A stretch of 64,000 nt of DNA from Amycolatopsis circi (GCF_003385235.1 NZ_PQIA01000030.1:1-64000), one strand, 5' to 3'. Counted from the first letter of the stretch, positions 17,434-25,734 are shown. The notes: generated by a model from the sequence alone, not told the origin. Numbers and translations are program-made.

Positions 17434-17681
17434 TGTCTCTTGCCCTTCTGGTCCGCGAGGTGAGTGCACAGGCCGCCCAGCGTCCAGCACCACGAGCAGT
17501 ACGGACCTGTACCGTCACCGTTCACCTCGAACACGAGAGACGCGTTCTCCGCGCCGATTCGCTCGATCTCCGCGACGACAAAGTCAGCGATCCTTTCGGA
17601 GAACTCGCGGCTCACGCCAAGCTTCTGCTCCACTTCATGGACGTAGTCCCGTTTCGCGATCAAGTCCTTAGTGGTGCTCAT
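17430..17681 (-). CDS. Small phage protein, function unknown
   Basis: An 83-residue protein (MSTTKDLIAKRDYVHEVEQK) with a helical N-terminus, a beta segment, and YCSWCWTLGGLCTH near the end, probably a metal site. The ATG at 17681 overlaps the upstream stop and has AGGAAGC upstream. Confidence 0.6.
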   Translation of the reverse strand: MSTTKDLIAKRDYVHEVEQKLGVSREFSERIADFVVAEIERIGAENASLVFEVNGDGTGPYCSWCWTLGGLCTHLADQKGKRQ

Positions 17682-17890
17682 GCTTCCTCGTTTCGTTGGT
17701 GGCGCTCGCTTTCCTCGCGAGCGCTGTCCTCGTACGGTCCGAACGTCTTCTGCCGGAGCAGGTGCGGCGCGAGCTTCGGGCGGCAGATCAGGCACGGACG
17801 CAGCGGCGGATCCGCGTTGCGGTCCTCGAAACCGCCGTCGCACTCGTGCTCGTCCTCGACGACCTCATCTCCAGTCCGGTCCAGAGTCAC
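17678..17890 (-). CDS. Small phage protein, function unknown
   Basis: A 70-residue protein starting at the GTG at 17890, coupled to the upstream gene. It has an acidic start (TGDEVVEDEHECDGGF) and a PCLICRPKL motif. It lies just downstream of the replication-initiator-like gene. Confidence 0.55.
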   Translation of the reverse strand: MTLDRTGDEVVEDEHECDGGFEDRNADPPLRPCLICRPKLAPHLLRQKTFGPYEDSAREESERHQRNEEA

Positions 17891-18693
17891 GACGCCCTCC
17901 TAGGTCTCAGCGTCCGAGGCTGGTGATCACACAAAGCCGTCCCCGCGTAGCCGTCCGCGTCGCAGCGGTCGCACCCGTCGACCGCTGCACGCCGCGCCGC
18001 CGCCTTCGCATGCGCCTCCGCGGTGCGCGCCGCGTCCTGCGCCCGGGACTGCTCGACCTCCCACTCCCGGGCCTTGTCCCGCGCCGAACCGCACGCCCGG
18101 CACGCCCGTGTCGTCGGCTTCTCCAGGTGCTTCGGGCAGCGGGATGGCGGCCGGCCAGCCACCGGACGCGGTTCCTCAACCGCCACACGGCCAGCGATGT
18201 CCTCGTCCAGATCGACGCGGCCGCCGTCGAGCGCGTCCGCCGTGGCCGGGACCTCGTTCGCGAGAACTTCCCACGTCAGCCCGTCGACATCGCCGACGTG
18301 CTCGTCGTGGATCCGCCGCAACTCGGTCGCCAGTTCGTGCCGCAGCCGCGGCGACTCGATCTGCCGCGCGGCCTTCAACCCGCCGCGCAGCACCTGCGGT
18401 TGCCGCCACACCTCATCGGAGCGAATGAACGACCGGAGCAGGAACTCGTCGGTCTCCCAGTCGATCAACACCTTGCGTTTCTTGTCCAGCTCGTCGAGCG
18501 CGTCCCGCAACGCCTGCTCGTCCGGCCACCCGAGGTTCTTCAGCCACCGGCCAAACCTCACCGGGCCGCTGCCGCACTGGGTGGTGTGCGGTTCCGTCAT
18601 CACCGCGAAGTAGACGAGTTTCGCGGCGTCACTGTCCACATCCGACAGTCCCTGCCAGATCGTGAACAACAGACGGGCGTGCGAGCGAGCCAT
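17887..18693 (-). CDS. Phage replication-initiator-like protein
   Basis: A 268-residue protein. The start MARSHARLLFTIWQGLSDVD, followed by AAKLVYFAVMTEPHT, matches the winged-helix start of actinophage replisome-organiser proteins. The C-terminal part is a long Arg/Ala helix with three CxxC-type pairs (CRACGS, CDRCDADG). These proteins bind the phage origin and recruit host helicase. The call rests on the N-terminus and the early-operon position. Phage origins sometimes lie within such genes, but I see no clear iterons here. Confidence 0.6.
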   Translation of the reverse strand: MARSHARLLFTIWQGLSDVDSDAAKLVYFAVMTEPHTTQCGSGPVRFGRWLKNLGWPDEQALRDALDELDKKRKVLIDWETDEFLLRSFIRSDEVWRQPQVLRGGLKAARQIESPRLRHELATELRRIHDEHVGDVDGLTWEVLANEVPATADALDGGRVDLDEDIAGRVAVEEPRPVAGRPPSRCPKHLEKPTTRACRACGSARDKAREWEVEQSRAQDAARTAEAHAKAAARRAAVDGCDRCDADGYAGTALCDHQPRTLRPRRAS

Positions 18694-19047
18694 TCAGGCT
18701 GTCCTCCGATGCGGTCTACGGATCGGAGCGATCTGCGCAGCGAGTTCCGCAGCTTCCTTCGCGGGCACACCGGCAGCCCGATGACGTCGGTACTCGTCGG
18801 GGTTCGCGCGCCACCGCAGAAGTTCGGCGGCGGTCCGGTCGTCCGGGACCATCGCGGCGAGCAGTACGACTAAGGCGTGCGCACCCGTCAACGCGTCTTC
18901 GTACACCATTTCGGCGTCGGCGAGCATCGCCTCGACGAACATCGTGTCGTCGCGGCGCACGGCGGCAACGAGCTTCTCGGCGGAGGGGACGAGGGTCTCG
19001 AGGTAGCGGTCGCCGGTCAGCGGCGAGTCGGGGGGTCGGCGCGTCAT
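18694..19047 (-). CDS. Small helical phage protein, function unknown
   Basis: A 117-residue protein. The ATG at 19047 is chosen because AAAGGAGG lies just upstream; this is one of the strongest ribosome sites in the operon. The chain is helical, with 'LVPSAEKLVAAVRRDD' and a basic end. The strong site and the 134-base gap upstream suggest an internal promoter between 19048 and 19181. Confidence 0.65.
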   Translation of the reverse strand: MTRRPPDSPLTGDRYLETLVPSAEKLVAAVRRDDTMFVEAMLADAEMVYEDALTGAHALVVLLAAMVPDDRTAAELLRWRANPDEYRRHRAAGVPAKEAAELAAQIAPIRRPHRRTA

Positions 19048-19181
19048 CTCGCCTCCTTTCATTTGTCGTGCACGGTGTCTGTCATCTTTTGCGGACACCG
19101 AACCGGCAGCGGATCTTCGTTGGGTGGTGGCCGGGCGGGGCTTCTGGAGGCAGGGGGGTGAGCCCGCCCCACCCGGCCACG

Positions 19182-19460
19182 TCAGTGCCGAACTCCGGTG
19201 TGGTCTTCCGCAGCGGACGGCACTGGGCTCTGGGCGCCGAGTATCACTTTGGCCGGAGGCCACAAGCCCGCCAGCGCGGCGTGCGCACGCGACAGGCCGA
19301 TCGCGACCTCGGCCTTGCGCAGCAACGAAACGTCGCGCGGATCCTGGTCGGCATCGAACTGCTCGTACGCGGACTCGGCGCGCTCCAACCAGTCCTGCGA
19401 CTTCTCGTAGTGCGACTGCTCCTCAGCCACACGCAACGCGATCTCCTCGGCCGACATCAC
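19182..19460 (-). CDS. Small coiled-coil phage protein
   Basis: A 92-residue helical acidic protein (MMSAEEIALRVAEEQSHYEK). The GTG at 19460 overlaps the upstream stop (GTGA), and an ATG follows at the next codon. It ends the exonuclease-containing subgroup of the early operon. The function is unknown. Confidence 0.6.
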   Translation of the reverse strand: MMSAEEIALRVAEEQSHYEKSQDWLERAESAYEQFDADQDPRDVSLLRKAEVAIGLSRAHAALAGLWPPAKVILGAQSPVPSAAEDHTGVRH

Positions 19461-20020
19461 GCGTCACCGCCCGCAGTGAGGTCCGGGTCGTCCGGCAACG
19501 TCGGGTCCGCCGGATCGACACCCCCGGCGGAGCCCGGGTTCGTCAACGCACCGACCTCTCGCTCGATGACCTTGCGCCGCTCGGGAGTGGCGGTCTTCCA
19601 CTCGCGCTTGAACTCCGCCACGCGATCCTCAGTCGACTCGACCAACGGCTGCACAACGAAGATCGCCGACTTGCCGCGCGTCACCAGCAGCGGCACCTGC
19701 CGCGGCTTGTCGAGGCCGCTGAGGTGGCTGATGCGGGTCCCGCCGACAGCCTGCCCGCCGAACCGGACTTCGGGATCGCAGTACAGGGTCACCCGGCGAC
19801 CGACGTAGGTGGACGCATCCGGTCCCCAGCACGCGACGAGCACGCGACGCATGCTCTTCCCCGGGCGCCACAATCGCGGGAACTCGGTGAGCTTGATGTT
19901 GACGGGCTGCTCGGCGTTGCCCTTGGAAACCTTCTCAATGGTGAAGGTCCGCGGTCCGCCGAGAAGGTCGACCGCGTCGAGCTGATCGCTCGTGGGCGCG
20001 ATGCTGTCGGTGAGGTCCAT
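19457..20020 (-). CDS. Recombination-associated phage protein, function unknown
   Basis: A 187-residue protein starting MDLTDSIAPTSDQLDAVDLL, a start shared by many actinophage proteins encoded beside YqaJ exonucleases. The core is beta-rich (PVNIKLTEFPRLW, YVGRRVTLYCDPEVRFGG). Its place directly after the exonuclease suggests a single-strand annealing or DNA-binding partner, but this is inferred from position. Confidence 0.6.
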   Translation of the reverse strand: MDLTDSIAPTSDQLDAVDLLGGPRTFTIEKVSKGNAEQPVNIKLTEFPRLWRPGKSMRRVLVACWGPDASTYVGRRVTLYCDPEVRFGGQAVGGTRISHLSGLDKPRQVPLLVTRGKSAIFVVQPLVESTEDRVAEFKREWKTATPERRKVIEREVGALTNPGSAGGVDPADPTLPDDPDLTAGGDA

Positions 20021-20698
20021 CTAGATCGTCATCTCCATCTCGGTCGTCCGCTCGGTGACGGGCAAGCCAACGGTTTTCGCCAAGTAGTCAGCAGTCATCT
20101 CCGCAGCGGAGACCTCGAACCGTTCAGCGACGGCGACGATCGCTTCCTGCCACTCCGGATCCGGGAACACTCGCTTGTGCCACATCGGCATCCCGCCCGA
20201 GTAGCTGATGAAGTCCAGCCACTCACGGCCGCTGACGAGCAGCCCGGCCTGGCACTGCGCCATGAACTCGACGGGCACCTCGCTGGCGAGGATCGTTCGC
20301 AGGTGAAGCTTGGAGCGGCGTGACTTCACCTCGATCAGGCCGTCCTCGCCGACAAGACCATCGGGCGAGTACCCGAGCTGCCAGGTTTCCTCCTTGCGGA
20401 GAAGGAAACCGACCTGCCGGACCTGGCGGTCGTAGACCTTGGCGTACAGGTCGCGCGCGGTCAGCTCTTCCTCGATGCCGCGGAGCATGTCGTCCCCGAC
20501 GTAGGTCGGGTCCGTGTGGCCGGTGATGCGTTCGGCTACGAGCTGCGCCGTGAGGCCGCGGCTCTGATCGTTGGCGGCGGGCTTCCGTGTCTTCGGCGTG
20601 ATGAGCTGCCCCACGACGGACGCGGTGATGATCCCTCGACGTTGGTCGTGCCACTCGTCGGAGCCTTGGATCACGTCCGGAAATTCAGTGAGGGTCAC
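20021..20698 (-). CDS. YqaJ-family phage exonuclease
   Basis: A 225-residue lambda-exonuclease-fold nuclease. GSDEWHDQRRGIITAS (residues 12-27) is the YqaJ N-terminal signature, and SPDG (111-114) followed by IEVK (122-125) supplies the catalytic Asp and Glu-x-Lys. It digests double-stranded DNA 5' to 3' to make single strands for phage recombination. The GTG at 20698 overlaps the LuxR-type gene stop as GTGA. Confidence 0.92.
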   Translation of the reverse strand: MTLTEFPDVIQGSDEWHDQRRGIITASVVGQLITPKTRKPAANDQSRGLTAQLVAERITGHTDPTYVGDDMLRGIEEELTARDLYAKVYDRQVRQVGFLLRKEETWQLGYSPDGLVGEDGLIEVKSRRSKLHLRTILASEVPVEFMAQCQAGLLVSGREWLDFISYSGGMPMWHKRVFPDPEWQEAIVAVAERFEVSAAEMTADYLAKTVGLPVTERTTEMEMTI

Positions 20699-21054
20699 TG
20701 GGCACCGCCGAGGATTCCTTGCTGGTAGCCGACCGCGACAGCTTCGGCCCGGTCGCCGACGCCGAGCTTTTTGAACAGGCGGCGCGCGTGAGACTTGATG
20801 GTGTCCGGCGACAGGAACAACTCGGACGCGATCTTCGCGTTCGACTGCCCGCCCGCCATGCCTTGCAACACCTGCAGTTCACGTTCGGATAGGCCGCCGT
20901 TGAGCGGCTCGGGTTTGGTGAGCCGGTGGTGTGGCGTCTGGGTCGGCCCGGTCGGCACGGTGTCGATGGCGAACCCGCCGCGAGCGACGTGCGCCGCGAA
21001 CGACGGCCAGTCAGCGGCCGACACCGTGACGGCGTGGATGGTGGGGGCGGTCAT
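20695..21054 (-). CDS. LuxR-type HTH phage protein
   Basis: A 119-residue protein. The C-terminal 60 residues form a LuxR (GerE) helix-turn-helix: LSERELQVLQGMAGGQSNAK followed by IASELFLSPDTIKSHARRLF and KKLG. There is no receiver domain; the N-terminal 50 residues are short and unrecognised. It probably acts as a transcription regulator of phage or host genes. It is unusual to see it inside a replication/recombination operon, directly coupled to the exonuclease. Confidence 0.82.
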   Translation of the reverse strand: MTAPTIHAVTVSAADWPSFAAHVARGGFAIDTVPTGPTQTPHHRLTKPEPLNGGLSERELQVLQGMAGGQSNAKIASELFLSPDTIKSHARRLFKKLGVGDRAEAVAVGYQQGILGGAQ

Positions 21055-21269
21055 CGTGGGGCCTTTCGGTAGAGCCTGGATTCGGCGGCGATCCGCTCAT
21101 CGGTGATCTGGTTGAGGTCGCCGTCGGCGAGCCACGGGCCGCCGGTGTGCGGCGGTTCGGGCTTGTCGTCGAGGTGCCGGAGCGGGTAGCGCTTGTCGAC
21201 CGCGAGGACGATCGCGAGCACGACGAGGACCAGGCCGACACCGCCGATCGCTTGCTGCAGCACGGTCAC
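21051..21269 (-). CDS. Small single-span membrane protein
   Basis: A 72-residue protein. The GTG at 21269 overlaps the upstream stop. Residues 5-24 are a transmembrane segment (QQAIGGVGLVLVVLAIVLAV), followed by a basic cytoplasmic tail. The function is unknown. Confidence 0.6.
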   Translation of the reverse strand: MTVLQQAIGGVGLVLVVLAIVLAVDKRYPLRHLDDKPEPPHTGGPWLADGDLNQITDERIAAESRLYRKAPR

Positions 21270-21898
21270 GCGATCACCCCCGCCCGCTTCAACAGCTGGC
21301 GTGCCGCGTCGACCCGCGCCCAAGCGGTCGGGTCGCCGCCGACGTCCGGGTGCGCGAGCCGGGTGGCGAGGCGAAGAAGAACCGGCAATGCGGTGTGCCT
21401 GCTGCGTTCGGTGAACTCGGCCAGCCACCGCACCGCGTCGTCCACCGAACCGAACCCGACAGGCGCGGTGGATTCGATGGCGCGCCAGCCGGCGTACTGC
21501 TCGCCGCGGGCGGCGACGCCGTACCGGTCGAGGGCGCGGAGGTGCTGCAACCCGAGCGCGATGGCGCGGAGGTTGACCTGCCAGTCGGGGTCTCCGTAGT
21601 AGCGGCCTTTGAACGCGTCGCACGGGTAGGTGAGTGCGCCGAGCTTCGCGGAGGTGAAGGAGATCGCGACGCCGGGGTGCCGGACTTCTGCGCGGGCGCG
21701 AAGCATCCCGTCACGTCGAACGTCGGCCTCGGCAGCGACGACCCGCACCGCGACCGCGCCTTCGACCTTGAGGTGGTCGAGTTCGTCGGCGAGCAGTTCG
21801 AGGGTGGCGTCGAACTTCGCACGGAACGGGTTCCACCGGCGCGACTTCGTTTCCGGGTAGGGCCAGCGGGGCATGGGCTCGATCTGCCACTGCATCAC
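21266..21898 (-). CDS. J-domain-like phage protein
   Basis: A 210-residue protein. The last 30 residues (LATRLAHPDVGGDPTAWARV...) carry the HPD motif and following helix of a J-domain; only the helix II-III part is recognisable. The N-terminal part contains 'VAISFTSAKLGALTYPCDAF', which is conserved in actinophage homologues. It may recruit a host DnaK. The GTG at 21898 overlaps the stop of the DUF5131 gene. Confidence 0.65.
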   Translation of the reverse strand: MMQWQIEPMPRWPYPETKSRRWNPFRAKFDATLELLADELDHLKVEGAVAVRVVAAEADVRRDGMLRARAEVRHPGVAISFTSAKLGALTYPCDAFKGRYYGDPDWQVNLRAIALGLQHLRALDRYGVAARGEQYAGWRAIESTAPVGFGSVDDAVRWLAEFTERSRHTALPVLLRLATRLAHPDVGGDPTAWARVDAARQLLKRAGVIA

Positions 21899-22899
21899 GC
21901 GACCCCCGTCGGGTACTGGTCCCAGGTGCGCCCGTCAAGTTCACGCCCGGCGCGTTTCTTGCCCCAGCGCCGAATCGGTGCTTGGTGGGCGTCGAGATGG
22001 TCATCTCGTTCGAGGGACCACGGTTTCGCGATCGGCTTGTACGGTTCGTGGCCGTACTGGTGAGCCCAGGAGGCGTAGGCGTGCGTGGCACCGCGCGCCT
22101 CCGCGTCGCCTTTCGCGGCGGCCAACTCGTCGTCGGTGCCCAGCCAGCCGACGGCAGGGTCGCAGAGCCGAATGCTCCAGGGCGCGGGCCCCCACTCGCC
22201 CCACTGCTTGAACAGGAACGGCACGCCGACCTCGACGCATTGGTCCCGGAGGGACCGCGCCCACTCGGGATGCATCGGCCGAGCGGCCCGGCCGGACTCG
22301 CCACCGACAACTACCCAGTCGAGGCGGCGAGCGCTCCAGCCTCGGTGAAGGTCGATCGGTCCGAGCAGCGGTTCGGCGGAGATCCACCGAACCGCCGCCG
22401 GGGTGTCGAGCAGCGCCGGGATCCGGATGTCCGCCCAACGCTGGTCCTCAGTGGACACACCTAGCCACACGTTCGGCAGCGGCCAGCCTTCTCCGAGCAC
22501 GTCGCCCTGGTCCAGGTTGTTCGCGAGGAACACCTGCTCGCGGAATCCGTCGTCGCTGAGCAGCGACCGCATCCGACCGTGGCGCTTGGTCAGAACCTGG
22601 AACGTGTGGTGCGAGGCCGCCGCCATCACGCCGAATACCTTGGCGATGTACTCGTCCGGCACGTCGTCGTGGAACAGGTCGCTCATCGAGTTCACGAACA
22701 CTCGCCGCGGCTTCCGCCACCGCAACGGCACGTCCAACCGCGCCGGATGCAACGTCACCGTCGCGAACGATCCCTTGCCGTGGAAGCGTTCGTGCAGCGT
22801 TTCCGCGTAGCAGTGATCGCAACCCGGCGACACCTTCGTGCACCCGGTCGCCGGGTTCCAAGTCGCGTCCGTCCATTCGATTTTGCTGGCGTCGCTCAC
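21895..22899 (-). CDS. DUF5131 (phage Gp37/Gp68) family protein
   Basis: A 334-residue protein. It has SKIEWTDATWNPATGC followed by a CDHCYAE cluster, giving Cys20, Cys27 and Cys30. Further on are VFVNSMSDLFHDDVP, 'WLGVSTEDQ' and 'GGESGRAARPMHPEW'. This is the Gp37/Gp68 family, which resembles radical-SAM enzymes and is found in many phages and prophages; the biochemical activity is not established. GTG at 22899 overlaps the upstream stop. It belongs to the early operon. Confidence 0.85.
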   Translation of the reverse strand: MSDASKIEWTDATWNPATGCTKVSPGCDHCYAETLHERFHGKGSFATVTLHPARLDVPLRWRKPRRVFVNSMSDLFHDDVPDEYIAKVFGVMAAASHHTFQVLTKRHGRMRSLLSDDGFREQVFLANNLDQGDVLGEGWPLPNVWLGVSTEDQRWADIRIPALLDTPAAVRWISAEPLLGPIDLHRGWSARRLDWVVVGGESGRAARPMHPEWARSLRDQCVEVGVPFLFKQWGEWGPAPWSIRLCDPAVGWLGTDDELAAAKGDAEARGATHAYASWAHQYGHEPYKPIAKPWSLERDDHLDAHQAPIRRWGKKRAGRELDGRTWDQYPTGVA

Positions 22900-23156
22900 G
22901 ATCCACCGTCCAGACGCTCCAGAAGATGAGGGCCACCGTGGTGAGCGAGAAGCTTCAACGCGGCACGGCCGCCGTTGTGGCGGGCGATCTGTGCCGTGAG
23001 CTTCCCGCCGACCTCGATGTGTTCGCACAGCGGCGACCCGCCGTTGAACAGGTGCGCGAGACGCGACACGTCATGCGTGCCCGACACCACGAGCACGACG
23101 ACAGGTTCCGGCCCAAACTCGGTCGGCCGGTCGTAAGCGCGGGACTCGTACATCAC
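22896..23156 (-). CDS. Small phage protein, function unknown
   Basis: An 86-residue protein (MYESRAYDRPTEFGPEP...). The GTG at 23156 overlaps the upstream stop, with an ATG at the next codon. It has a VVVLVVSGTHDVSRLAHLF core and no cysteine cluster. Unrecognised. Confidence 0.55.
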   Translation of the reverse strand: MMYESRAYDRPTEFGPEPVVVLVVSGTHDVSRLAHLFNGGSPLCEHIEVGGKLTAQIARHNGGRAALKLLAHHGGPHLLERLDGGS

Positions 23157-23932
23157 GCACCTCCGCCCGGCTTCGGCACGCGCGGCGCGACTTCCCACGC
23201 GTCGAGGACGATCGGACCCAACTCCGTGACCCTGCCCTCGTCCACGAACACCGCCAGCCCATACGGCACCTTCGGATCCGACCGAACGGACGTCACCGTC
23301 CGCACGGCACCGTCATGCAGCCGACGAAGCCGCATCCCCTCACGAGGCTCGAACGACAGCTTCCGCACAGGATTCGAGTGCACGAGCTGGTCCGCGTGGA
23401 ACCGGCGAAACCCAGGCTCGGCAGTCGGCGGCCACGGTTCCCGGCCCTGCCCGCGCAACACCCGGAACCCCGCCGCTGCGACCGCGGTGAGCGTCTTCTC
23501 CGCGCGCGCCCGCGCCGCTTCCTTCGTCCACTCCGGCGGTGCCGAATCCGTGAGCACGTCGGCGAGCAGGTCTCCGTCAACGAACCCGGGTACCGCCTGC
23601 CGTTCCTGCGCACGCTCCAACGCCAACCGCGCAACCGTCGCACGCAACTCGCCGATCGTCGCGGAAGCCTTGCCGTACGCACGATTCCGGTCCCGCAGCT
23701 CGCGGGTGAGCTTCTCCTCCTGGGTCGGTTCGGAGAGATGCTGCGTCTTCGACTGCAGAATCCCTCGGCCGATGTGCTTGCGGTGCTCTTCCCACGCAGC
23801 CAGGGTCTCGACCTTCAGCCCGCACCCGCACACCCCGTGGTCCAGCTTGTTGTGCGGCTCGGGGAACAGCGGGAGCGGCGGAACGATGACAACGCCGTTC
23901 TTCTGGTACTCGACAGCAGCCTTGCTCATCAC
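23153..23932 (-). CDS. Phage protein with central coiled coil, function unknown
   Basis: A 259-residue protein. It starts at the GTG at 23932, coupled to the upstream gene. It has a CGCGLKVETLAAWEEHRKHI segment, which looks like a degenerate zinc finger. Next come a long charged helix and a beta-rich C-terminal half with 'REGMRLRRLHDGAVRTVTSV', resembling an SH3-like barrel. No family is recognised. Confidence 0.55.
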   Translation of the reverse strand: MMSKAAVEYQKNGVVIVPPLPLFPEPHNKLDHGVCGCGLKVETLAAWEEHRKHIGRGILQSKTQHLSEPTQEEKLTRELRDRNRAYGKASATIGELRATVARLALERAQERQAVPGFVDGDLLADVLTDSAPPEWTKEAARARAEKTLTAVAAAGFRVLRGQGREPWPPTAEPGFRRFHADQLVHSNPVRKLSFEPREGMRLRRLHDGAVRTVTSVRSDPKVPYGLAVFVDEGRVTELGPIVLDAWEVAPRVPKPGGGA

Positions 23933-24366
23933 GCACCGAGCCCTTCGACCGTGCCAGCCGCCACGTACTCGGTCAACCGAGCGAGCGTGATCTCGGTCCG
24001 CGCGTACTTCCCGCCGGTCCGCCAGCGATGCAAATCGCCGCCCTCGGTGTCCCAAACCCGCGCGGTGTAGCCGCCGAGCGTCGCCTCGACCTCGACCGTC
24101 ACCGTGCGCGCTTCTTCGTCATGCCACCGCAGAGAGATCGTCGGGTGGTCGAAGGACTTCGCCCACGCCAGCAACGCCTGCACGCCGTCCACCTCGCCCA
24201 GGTAGCCGTAAGCGGCGATCTGCATGACGAATCCGGACGGGTCCTTCGCCGAGCGAGCATCCACGTTGACCGATGGCAGGTGAGGGTTCCTGCGGAGGTG
24301 CTCGGCGACCGCGGTGAGCTTCTCGGCCAGTTCAGCGGCCGGGGTTTTGATCGTCGTCTCGGTCAT
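23929..24366 (-). CDS. Phage protein, function unknown
   Basis: A 145-residue protein (MTETTIKTPAAELAEKLTAV). The middle has alternating beta strands ('SLRWHDEEARTVTVEVEA'). The ATG at 24366 overlaps the stop of a 45-residue gene. Unrecognised. Confidence 0.6.
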   Translation of the reverse strand: MTETTIKTPAAELAEKLTAVAEHLRRNPHLPSVNVDARSAKDPSGFVMQIAAYGYLGEVDGVQALLAWAKSFDHPTISLRWHDEEARTVTVEVEATLGGYTARVWDTEGGDLHRWRTGGKYARTEITLARLTEYVAAGTVEGLGA

Positions 24367-24500
24367 CGCGGCGTGTCCTTCGGCTGTTCGGTCTTGTTGG
24401 CCTCGTTGGTTTTCTGCTGCCGCGTCGCGGTCTTCTCCCGGGCGACGTCGTCCTTCGCCCGCTCCACCGTGCGGTTGATCAACCGGTCTCCCCACGCCAT
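24363..24500 (-). CDS. Tiny charged phage protein (45 residues)
   Basis: A 45-residue gene beginning MAWGDRLINRTVERAKDDVA and ending in a Lys/Gln/Thr-rich tail (TEQPKDTPR). It fills the gap exactly: its ATG at 24500 overlaps the upstream stop by one base (TGATG) and its stop overlaps the next ATG (ATGA). These junctions match the rest of the operon, which is the main reason to accept so short a gene. Confidence 0.65.
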   Translation of the reverse strand: MAWGDRLINRTVERAKDDVAREKTATRQQKTNEANKTEQPKDTPR

Positions 24501-24871
24501 CACGCACCCGCTTTCGCGGGCGCAAGAACCCGCTGTCGAGTCGCGGCCACCGCGACAAAGTCCTCAATGGACAAACCATCGTGGGCAACGAACTCCGGGA
24601 CCAGGCTGGAAAGCACGGTCATAACGACTGAGATCGGTTTCCCGCACAAGATCAGGCCAGACACCGTGATCAGGGAAAGCGAGGCACCGCGCTCTACCTG
24701 CATCCGCTTCTGCGACAGATGCTCGACCCACGAAGCAAACGCGGACACATCGTCATCGTGCAGCCGCACAACCGGTTGCCCTGCAAGACGCACCGACAGG
24801 AGCCGATGATCGTCCAGTCGCCACGCCTCTGCGTGAGCAACGATCCGCCCCAGCGTGTCGAAGTCGTTCAC
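24500..24871 (-). CDS. Small phage protein, function unknown
   Basis: A 123-residue protein starting at the GTG at 24871 (VNDFDTLGRIVAHAEAWRLD), which overlaps the upstream stop. Codon usage is slightly less GC-rich than in its neighbours. It reads as a compact alpha/beta protein without cysteine clusters. Unrecognised. Confidence 0.55.
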   Translation of the reverse strand: MNDFDTLGRIVAHAEAWRLDDHRLLSVRLAGQPVVRLHDDDVSAFASWVEHLSQKRMQVERGASLSLITVSGLILCGKPISVVMTVLSSLVPEFVAHDGLSIEDFVAVAATRQRVLAPAKAGA

Positions 24872-25173
24872 GACCACACCCCCGCACCAGCCGCGACACC
24901 CAACGCGCCCGCCGTCGCGAAACAACCCATCGCCACACCAGCCGCACCAACCGTCGACACCCAACGCACCACCGCCGCCGCACGCGGAAACCGCGGTGCC
25001 ACAACACGAAACGTCGGCTGCGTCGGCATGTACTCCACCGACACCGGCTCACGCACCACCGGCAACGGCGCGGTCACGACGCCGTCCCGCCAGCAGCGCA
25101 ACATCGCGCCCAGCACATCCGGCTCAGCCAGCACACCCTCAACCGTCAACACCTGCGTCGCCTCGGCGCTCAT
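24868..25173 (-). CDS. Small membrane protein, function unknown
   Basis: A 101-residue protein whose C-terminal 35 residues are hydrophobic (AAAVVRWVSTVGAAGVAMGC, then an Ala/Gly-rich stretch), forming one or two membrane spans. The N-terminal part is soluble. ATG at 25173 overlaps the upstream stop (ATGA). Confidence 0.55.
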   Translation of the reverse strand: MSAEATQVLTVEGVLAEPDVLGAMLRCWRDGVVTAPLPVVREPVSVEYMPTQPTFRVVAPRFPRAAAVVRWVSTVGAAGVAMGCFATAGALGVAAGAGVWS

Positions 25174-25472
25174 CGGTTGATCACCTCAGCAGCCGCCTCC
25201 TGCAACGACGTCCGGTAACCCTCAAGCAGAACCACCGCGTTGCCGATCTGCTCCACCGCAGCACGGATCGCGCCCTGCACGTCCTCCGCGTTCTGCCGCA
25301 AACGCTCATTGAGCTGCGACTGCTCACCCAACACAGCCACAACCCCCGCAGCAGCCTCGTCCTGCGCGGCGTGAAGCTGCTCCGCCAGCTCCTTCACCTG
25401 CACGGCCTGCGCGACCGGCACCTGACCGCCGACCGCCATCAACTGGGCAGCCACCTCCGCCTGAGTGCTCAT
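25170..25472 (-). CDS. Coiled-coil phage protein
   Basis: A 100-residue helical protein (MSTQAEVAAQLMAVGGQVPV) with heptad-rich sequence through most of its length. The ATG at 25472 overlaps the stop of a 50-residue gene. It may act as a small structural or regulatory coil. The function is unknown. Confidence 0.6.
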   Translation of the reverse strand: MSTQAEVAAQLMAVGGQVPVAQAVQVKELAEQLHAAQDEAAAGVVAVLGEQSQLNERLRQNAEDVQGAIRAAVEQIGNAVVLLEGYRTSLQEAAAEVINR

Positions 25473-25621
25473 CGCGCACACCGCCAAACCGCGCGCACCA
25501 CACCGAACACAGCCGCCGTCGACAACCAACCACGCTCACGCCGGTAAATCCGGCACACGTCCACCAAACCCACACGCGACCGGCAATGCCGCCCCGGTCT
25601 GGCAGAATGCTTCCTGGTCAT
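25469..25621 (-). CDS. Tiny basic phage protein (50 residues), probable first gene of the long early operon
   Basis: A 50-residue Arg-rich protein (MTRKHSARPGRHCRSRVGLV). The ATG at 25621 has GAGGAG about ten bases upstream, and its stop overlaps the next ATG. It is likely to be real because it continues the chain of four-base overlaps. A promoter for the operon would lie in the next 110 bases upstream, where a stem-loop also sits. Confidence 0.55.
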   Translation of the reverse strand: MTRKHSARPGRHCRSRVGLVDVCRIYRRERGWLSTAAVFGVVRAVWRCAR

Positions 25622-25644
25622 GAGGGACCACTCCTCTTGATCTG

Positions 25645-25669
25645 GGCCCGGTGTTCACAGCACCGGGCC
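25645..25669 (-). terminator. GC-rich stem-loop between antirepressor and early operon
   Basis: Arms GGCCCGGTG and CACCGGGCC (nine perfect pairs) enclose a seven-base loop. There is no U-run on the minus strand side (the following bases are AGATCAAG), so it could be a weak terminator after the antirepressor gene, an attenuator, or an RNA-protection hairpin at the 5' end of the early transcript. Confidence 0.5.
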
Positions 25670-25734
25670 GACTAATTTGCTGGCTTGGGAATCCGGCGAG
25701 CCGAGGCGCTGGGGTCACCCGGCCCGCCGGAAAA

